DNA from: Bacillus sp. ISL-51
GTDB taxonomy: Bacteria; Bacillota; Bacilli; Bacillales; Bacillaceae
Length of the DNA stretch: 64,000 bases
Assembly: GCF_018613535.1 (NCBI RefSeq)
Contig: NZ_JAGGQB010000009.1
Span: 24,001-88,000 of the forward strand
Direction: 5' to 3'
The translations under genes and the position numbers were made by a program. Of the stretch, positions 59,039-64,000 are shown one piece after another (positions within the stretch are counted from its first letter, which is position 1; each line of letters begins with the position of its first letter). The notes beneath the pieces were generated by a model. It was not told where the DNA came from, made no database searches, and was given only the letters and a program-made list of their open reading frames with translations.

Positions 59039-61364
59039 CTTTCCACCCCTCTTGCGTCCTCCATAATACTTCAGGAATAAGAGGAAGTTGATTCAATTGG
59101 ACACCTAAAGCAACAGAAAGGCAATTTCCTAATGCTGCCGGCATCCCCAACAGTCCATGTTCCCCGCCGCCACGTGCCCCATAAGGCGCAATAATATGCG
59201 GAGTTTCAATAAATTCAATGATATATTCAGGCTGCTCTCCATAGTGAAGGGGTCTGTATGTTCTAAGTTGAGGATTTAATACTCTTCCATATGGATCAAA
59301 TACAAAGGTTTCCCTTCCTCCAAATGCAATTCCCATACTCATCGCCCCCATCACTTGACCCCTTGCAGCTTTTTCATTCAATACAGTTCCTATATCCACA
59401 ACAGAATAGGCTTTTATAATTCGGTACGTATAATCCCGTCTATCTAACTCAACTTCAATTCCCTGAGCACCTACAGCCCACTCGGGTCCCGGCTTTCCTT
59501 TTCCTGTTTCCGGGTCTAAATTAGTCATCCGGGTTAATGTGTAGTTGCCGCTCGCAATTACTTGGCCGCCAATGGTATTTCCATTCGGAAACGTATATCC
59601 ATAAGCAATGTCTTTTATTTCAACATTTACATGAGGATTATCTAAAAAATAAACCTTTCCATCAGCCACTTCTAATTCCTCGACAGGAACTCTTAAAACA
59701 CATGATGCCACTTCCTTAAGCTTTCGAATGGCTTCATCCGCTGCATTCAGTACGGCTCTTCCTCCCATTAAAGTCCCTCTGCTGCCTACAGTTTTCCAAT
59801 GCTCAGGTGTTGTTTGTGTATCCACAAGCATTTTTACGTGAATTTTACTTATATCCATTTTCATTCGTTCCGCTAAGATTTGGGCTAACACTGTTTTTGT
59901 CCCTGTTCCAATTTCCACTACCCCTGACATCAAATTAATGCTTCCATCAGGATTAAAGGTTAAAATAACCCCGGATGTTGCATTTGTATCAAATGTTGAG
60001 GTTTTCCAAATACAGCTGATCCCCTTTGCCCGTATCTTCCGATTATCGATTTCAATTCTCTGTCCCTCGTCCCAATTCATTAATTCCTTCAATCTTTCAA
60101 TGCATTTTGGTACATTTCCGACTGTGCTTGAATTGAGAAGAACTTGAGTAGGTGTGGTATCACCGGGACGAATGGCATTTTTATAGCGGAGTTCTAACGG
60201 ATCCATGTTTAGCTTTTCTGCCAATACATCCATCGTTCGCTCAAAGGCAAATAAAACTTCAGCATGACTATAGCCTCTAAAAGCACTGGGATATGGATGA
60301 TTCGTATACATACAATATGAATCACACCATATGTGGTCGATTGCGTATGGACCCGTACAATCAACCGCTCCTGCTCGACTGATGTCAACTCCTTTATCAG
60401 AGTATGCCCCGCCATCAAATAAAAATTGAATGTCTGCCGCCTTTAAGATTCCATCCTTTGTTGCTCCTAATTTGACAATGGCATCCAATCCTATATGAAC
60501 AGGAGATGTGATCATATCCTCTTCTCTCGAATTAAATAATTTTACGGGCCGGCCTCCAACTGCTTTTGATGCCAAATATGCAATAACCTCTAACTGAACT
60601 GCTGCTTTTCCCCCGTACGCCCCTCCTACTAAAGGTGTTTTGACGATAACCTTTCCAGGTTCAATCCCAAAATACCACTCCATTAATTTTTTAATGGCAA
60701 AAGGAGCTTGAGAGGATGTTGTCATGATAATCTCCTCATCCGCTCGAATTTCAACAATCGAGCATCTCGTTTCCATAGCAGCGTGATCAGAAGGGTTAAA
60801 GGAAATTTGGAATTCTGCTGTCACATCACTTTCCCTAAACCCGTCTTCAATATTTCCTTTTCTTATTTTATCCAGGTTTGCGATATTGGTCTTCGGAACT
60901 GGGAATACACCTTCCTTCCTCTCATAGCGGTCCACATTTTCATGGACGAGGGGGGCATTCTTTTGGAAAGCCTCGCGGGGGGAATTTACGACGGGAAGAG
61001 GTTCATAGGACACTTTGATGGCATTCACTGCCTTTTTAGCTATGATTGGATTTTCCGCAACAACAACAGCAACCGGCTCACCATGGTACCTAACTTTTTT
61101 ATAAGCAATCGGCGACCTGTCTTTAATTTCTTCACCTGTAAGCGGAAAAGGTTCATCACCCAATATCGCTTTCACTCCGGGAATCTTCCAAGCTTCTGAA
61201 AAGTCAATAGAAGCAATATGGGCATGAGCATATGGACTGATCAACATTTTTGCGTGTAATGTACCTGTTTCTTGAAAATCATCTGTATATTTCGCCTTAC
61301 CTGTCACTTTTTCAAGGGCTTCTTTTCGAATCACACTTTTCCCGATATACTCCAATCCATTCAC
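59025..61364 (-). CDS. pucD: Xanthine dehydrogenase-type molybdenum-binding subunit
   Basis: A 779-residue large catalytic subunit. The N-terminal a/b hammerhead contains GKAKYTDDFQETGTLHAKML, the MoCo-binding core includes GGAYGGKAAVQLE, and the C-terminal GARGGGEHGLLGMP carries the catalytic Glu. It is a little longer than B. subtilis PucD. It overlaps pucB by 4 and pucC by 14 bases. The exact substrate (hypoxanthine/xanthine or another aldehyde/heterocycle) cannot be read. Confidence 0.86.
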   Translation of the reverse strand: MNGLEYIGKSVIRKEALEKVTGKAKYTDDFQETGTLHAKMLISPYAHAHIASIDFSEAWKIPGVKAILGDEPFPLTGEEIKDRSPIAYKKVRYHGEPVAVVVAENPIIAKKAVNAIKVSYEPLPVVNSPREAFQKNAPLVHENVDRYERKEGVFPVPKTNIANLDKIRKGNIEDGFRESDVTAEFQISFNPSDHAAMETRCSIVEIRADEEIIMTTSSQAPFAIKKLMEWYFGIEPGKVIVKTPLVGGAYGGKAAVQLEVIAYLASKAVGGRPVKLFNSREEDMITSPVHIGLDAIVKLGATKDGILKAADIQFLFDGGAYSDKGVDISRAGAVDCTGPYAIDHIWCDSYCMYTNHPYPSAFRGYSHAEVLFAFERTMDVLAEKLNMDPLELRYKNAIRPGDTTPTQVLLNSSTVGNVPKCIERLKELMNWDEGQRIEIDNRKIRAKGISCIWKTSTFDTNATSGVILTFNPDGSINLMSGVVEIGTGTKTVLAQILAERMKMDISKIHVKMLVDTQTTPEHWKTVGSRGTLMGGRAVLNAADEAIRKLKEVASCVLRVPVEELEVADGKVYFLDNPHVNVEIKDIAYGYTFPNGNTIGGQVIASGNYTLTRMTNLDPETGKGKPGPEWAVGAQGIEVELDRRDYTYRIIKAYSVVDIGTVLNEKAARGQVMGAMSMGIAFGGRETFVFDPYGRVLNPQLRTYRPLHYGEQPEYIIEFIETPHIIAPYGARGGGEHGLLGMPAALGNCLSVALGVQLNQLPLIPEVLWRTQEGWKDDTV

Positions 61365-61981
61365 TCCCCGAATTTATTCAGCAGCAGAGTATAATCTTCA
61401 ATTGTATCTACGTCATAAAAAAGCAAAGGGTCTTGAAAGTTGATCATTTTTCCCGTATTGATCATACTTTCACGGATTACATGCCGAGCGCCTTGATCTC
61501 CCTTTAACTGATGTAATACTGGAAAACATTGATTTGAGAATAAGATAGGGGGCATAGGAAGATGTTGATTTTCAGCAGCTATAAATGAATAGTGGTGCTC
61601 CCTTTGATAGGAATCAATTAACGTATTGATGATATCTGTGGTGACAAATGGCTGGTCTGCAAGGAGAATGATAACGGCATCAGCCTCATACTCTAACGCT
61701 CTTTTTAAACCGCATTGTATAGAGTGGCCTTGGCCCTTATTCGCTTCCTCACATTCTACCTGACTCCACTTATTTGACATAGGATATAAAAAGAAAAAAG
61801 CTGAAAGCCAATGTAGTGAATCTCCCTTTCTGGTTATAACGAGAATATGATCTAATTTAGATAACAAGGCATTTTTAAGAGCCATGCTTCCCAGGGAGAC
61901 TCCATTAAGAAATAAACTTCGCTTATCCGTCCCCATGCGTCTGCTTGTACCAGCTGCCAGGTAAATGGCTGCTGTTTTCAT
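61361..61981 (-). CDS. pucB: Molybdenum cofactor cytidylyltransferase (MocA/PucB-like)
   Basis: A 206-residue MobA-like NTP transferase with the nucleotide loop LAAGTSRRMGTDKRSL at residue 8 and LLADQPFVT. It converts molybdopterin to its cytosine dinucleotide or matures the cofactor for the enzyme. It overlaps pucA and pucD by 4 bases each, so it is tightly coupled to its client. Confidence 0.85.
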   Translation of the reverse strand: MKTAAIYLAAGTSRRMGTDKRSLFLNGVSLGSMALKNALLSKLDHILVITRKGDSLHWLSAFFFLYPMSNKWSQVECEEANKGQGHSIQCGLKRALEYEADAVIILLADQPFVTTDIINTLIDSYQREHHYSFIAAENQHLPMPPILFSNQCFPVLHQLKGDQGARHVIRESMINTGKMINFQDPLLFYDVDTIEDYTLLLNKFGE

Positions 61982-63012
61982 GAGGCGGACCTTTGTTTTC
62001 GCATTTTTTTAATCATCTCGCCAACAATACTGACAGCAATTTCCTCAGGGCCTTGTGCCCCAATGGGAAGTCCAATGGGGGAATGAATATCTTCCGGAAT
62101 CTCAGCTCCGCCTAAAAGCCGCTCAGTACGCCTTCTGGGGCCTAAAACGCCTTTATAAAACACATTCTTGTTTTTTAATGTATGTAAAATGGTCCGATCT
62201 TTTTGAAAGCTGTGCGTCATAATGACAACAAAATCCCTTTGTGTCATGCTCAGACCTTCTATTACTTCTTCCGGTGCTCCTGTAATCAAATGGCCGGCTT
62301 CAGGAAAATGGCCGTAATGACATAAAGCAGGGCGCCAGTCAATCACCGTCACATGAAAGCCCGTACAAGCCGCCAAAGAAACTAATGGCTTAGCATCTTC
62401 CCCTGCTCCAAAGACATATAAACAAGGTTTTGGAACCATCTGATGGATAAAAAATAAATCAGATGTATGTTCATCCCTTTTGATTCCCTTTTCCGTATCA
62501 TAAAGGGGATTCTTATTTCTCAGTTTTTGAATACAGCCTTGTTCCATAAAATCCCCAGTTCCAAACACTCTGCCATCTTCAACGATATACATATCTTCCC
62601 TTGGCTCTAACCTTTCAGTGAATCGTTTCATTCGAGTAACAGACTTTTTTACATCTAAGCATTTCTTTACTGTCCTCAGATGTCTTTCCAATTCCCCTTT
62701 TACAGGCTCGAGTAAAACCGTCAAAACACCATTACAGCCAACGCCCTGTCCCCAGGATAAATCGTCCTCCGCGCTCATATCAAAGCGAACAATCAACGGC
62801 TCTCCTGCAGCCCAAACTTGCTCTGACCTTTCCACAAGATCTTCTTCCAGACAACCGGCGGATAACATTCCGACTCTTGTTTTGTCCCCTAAAATTAACA
62901 TGGAGGCCCCTTCCTTCCTATAAGCAGACCCCTCTGTTTTAATGATGGTAGCCAGTACTTTAGCTTTTTTAGAAGTGGCGATGACATCCAAAATCCGGTG
63001 TATATCATCCAT
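61978..63012 (-). CDS. pucA: XdhC/CoxI-family molybdenum cofactor insertion protein
   Basis: A 344-residue maturation factor. The N-terminal XdhC_CoxI domain has GSAYRKEGASMLILGD and LSAGCLEEDLVER; the C-terminal Rossmann domain has CLYVFGAGEDAKPLVSLA. It sulfurates or inserts the cofactor. ATG at 63012 behind GCGGGGGAA is preferred to a TTG at 63036. It is the first gene of the operon. Confidence 0.85.
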   Translation of the reverse strand: MDDIHRILDVIATSKKAKVLATIIKTEGSAYRKEGASMLILGDKTRVGMLSAGCLEEDLVERSEQVWAAGEPLIVRFDMSAEDDLSWGQGVGCNGVLTVLLEPVKGELERHLRTVKKCLDVKKSVTRMKRFTERLEPREDMYIVEDGRVFGTGDFMEQGCIQKLRNKNPLYDTEKGIKRDEHTSDLFFIHQMVPKPCLYVFGAGEDAKPLVSLAACTGFHVTVIDWRPALCHYGHFPEAGHLITGAPEEVIEGLSMTQRDFVVIMTHSFQKDRTILHTLKNKNVFYKGVLGPRRRTERLLGGAEIPEDIHSPIGLPIGAQGPEEIAVSIVGEMIKKMRKQRSAS

Positions 63013-63082
63013 TTCATTTCCCCCGCTTTTACCCAATTTATATCTGCATCTGTAAATCCATATTCTTTTTTTCCAGAAAACA

Positions 63083-64000
63083 TTACAAACTTTTCAGCAA
63101 TTTCATCGTTTCTAAAAAAAAAGAGTCTTTATAGACCTTATGACCGGGCGGCGGGTACGACAGCATGTTGGAACGGAGAGATTCCAATAACATGTTCTGT
63201 TCCTTCTGTTTCCAATTGTCTGTTTCACCCTGCTGTATTCCTTTAAAACCCGCAAAAAATTCGCTTAAGACTTGTAAATCATTCCCCAGCTCCATTTTGT
63301 CACTTGCAGATAAATCCCCTTCTTTTTCCCATTCTTTTAACGTTCTCACTATATTTGAGATGTACTCATATCCAGCATTCATCTTTTGCATCTCTATTTG
63401 ATATCTTGAAAGAATAATTTTATGTTTTTTTCTGATGGGGTTGAATTTTAAGCTCTTAGAGGCCGTTTGTAACATGTCTTTTGTCGTATGTAACTCCTGC
63501 AGAAGATTGTTCATTTTGTACTCCATGATGTTCCCTTTTCCTTGTCCCCACTCGAATTGAACCCATTTGGAAAGTTCGAAAAGGATTTCAGAAAGCTGAT
63601 GAGCTAATGTGCGAAAAGAGTCCGCTGCCTTTTTTGTATAGTCTGGCGGAAAAAAGAACATATGAACCAGAATGGCGATGATGACGCCGATCATCGTATC
63701 GATTATTCGATCCATTGCATAATCTTTAGAGTTTCGTTCAAACGTAAATACCAATAAAATGGTGAGCGCTACCTGATGTAAAACCGTTTCATCTATTCGT
63801 AACCACTTTGCAATGTAGGTCCCGCCTAATAGTAACAGCCCCAGCATCCAGCCATTCATTGGTAAATGATTGACAAGATAGGCTGTTAACATGATCCCAA
63901 TTGCAGTTCCCGCAATACGATGAAAAGAAAATCGAATCGACTGATCTATGGTTGGCTGCAAACATAATATAACGGATAGAGGTGCTAAATACGGGTGATC
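63083..64000 (-). CDS. FUSC/aromatic-acid-exporter-type membrane protein (window-edge truncated)
   Basis: The frame is open to the window end (about 305 residues visible), and the part before an internal TTG at 63961 (YLAPLSVILCLQPT) is typical of the family, so the true start lies outside. Several membrane helices are followed by a cytoplasmic helical domain, as in ArAE_1/FUSC proteins that export aromatic acids or similar compounds. It is 70 bases upstream of pucA on the same strand and could share its transcript. Function is by family only. Confidence 0.75.
   Translation of the reverse strand, partial: DHPYLAPLSVILCLQPTIDQSIRFSFHRIAGTAIGIMLTAYLVNHLPMNGWMLGLLLLGGTYIAKWLRIDETVLHQVALTILLVFTFERNSKDYAMDRIIDTMIGVIIAILVHMFFFPPDYTKKAADSFRTLAHQLSEILFELSKWVQFEWGQGKGNIMEYKMNNLLQELHTTKDMLQTASKSLKFNPIRKKHKIILSRYQIEMQKMNAGYEYISNIVRTLKEWEKEGDLSASDKMELGNDLQVLSEFFAGFKGIQQGETDNWKQKEQNMLLESLRSNMLSYPPPGHKVYKDSFFLETMKLLKSL

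Overview
The window is a Bacillus subtilis-group chromosome segment, most likely from the B. amyloliquefaciens/velezensis side (species is an inference). Gene content and order follow the B. subtilis hut–deo–yxe–yxd–iol–csbC–htpG–yxb region almost gene for gene. Start sites, strong AGGAGG ribosome sites, TTG/GTG starts and sigma-A promoters are all typical of Bacillus. No tRNA, rRNA, CRISPR array or intact insertion sequence was seen.

Layout. 1–3.4 kb: the end of the histidine-utilisation operon (hutI partial, hutG, hutM). 3.4–7.7 kb: deoxyribonucleoside catabolism on the minus strand (deoR, then deoC-nupC-pdp) with a recognisable DeoR operator and promoter. 8.1–13.5 kb: an AT-rich island between deoR and yxeH. 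It encodes a lipoprotein, two paralogous secreted proteins resembling DUF2712, an ABC ATPase, three polytopic membrane proteins and a membrane-anchored protein. This is the least explained unit of the window. 13.5–22.6 kb: yxeH-yxeG-yxeF, the coat proteins yxeE/yxeD, the Fur-controlled siderophore-binding lipoprotein yxeB, yxeA, and the Bce-like peptide-sensing module yxdJKLM.

22.7–36.3 kb: the complete inositol regulon, iolABCDEFGHIJ on the minus strand and iolRS divergent. The iolA promoter has a contiguous tandem IolR operator just downstream. 36.3–40.8 kb: csbC (with a SigB-type promoter), an htpG broken by a 5-bp tandem duplication, and yxbG. 40.8–43.8 kb: des-desK-desR, the cold/membrane-fluidity system, sited here between yxbG and yxbF. 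44–49.8 kb: yxbF, aldX, a yxaL remnant beside a DUF5391 gene, an ArsR/MFS efflux pair sharing an operator, and a VOC protein.

50–57.7 kb: ahpC-ahpF, a Fic protein, an amino-acid permease behind a glycine riboswitch, and the class III fructose bisphosphatase gene fbp. 57.7–64 kb: a xanthine-dehydrogenase-type operon (order A-B-D-C-E) and an edge-truncated FUSC-type membrane protein. Both are more AT-rich than the core.

The main catabolic blocks each combine uptake, enzymes and a local regulator (deo: NupC with DeoC, Pdp and DeoR; iol: IolF with IolA–J and IolR). Most units are separated by bidirectional terminators. The AT-rich accessory blocks (8.1–13.5 kb, 52.2–53.7 kb, 57.7–64 kb) are the likely acquired parts.
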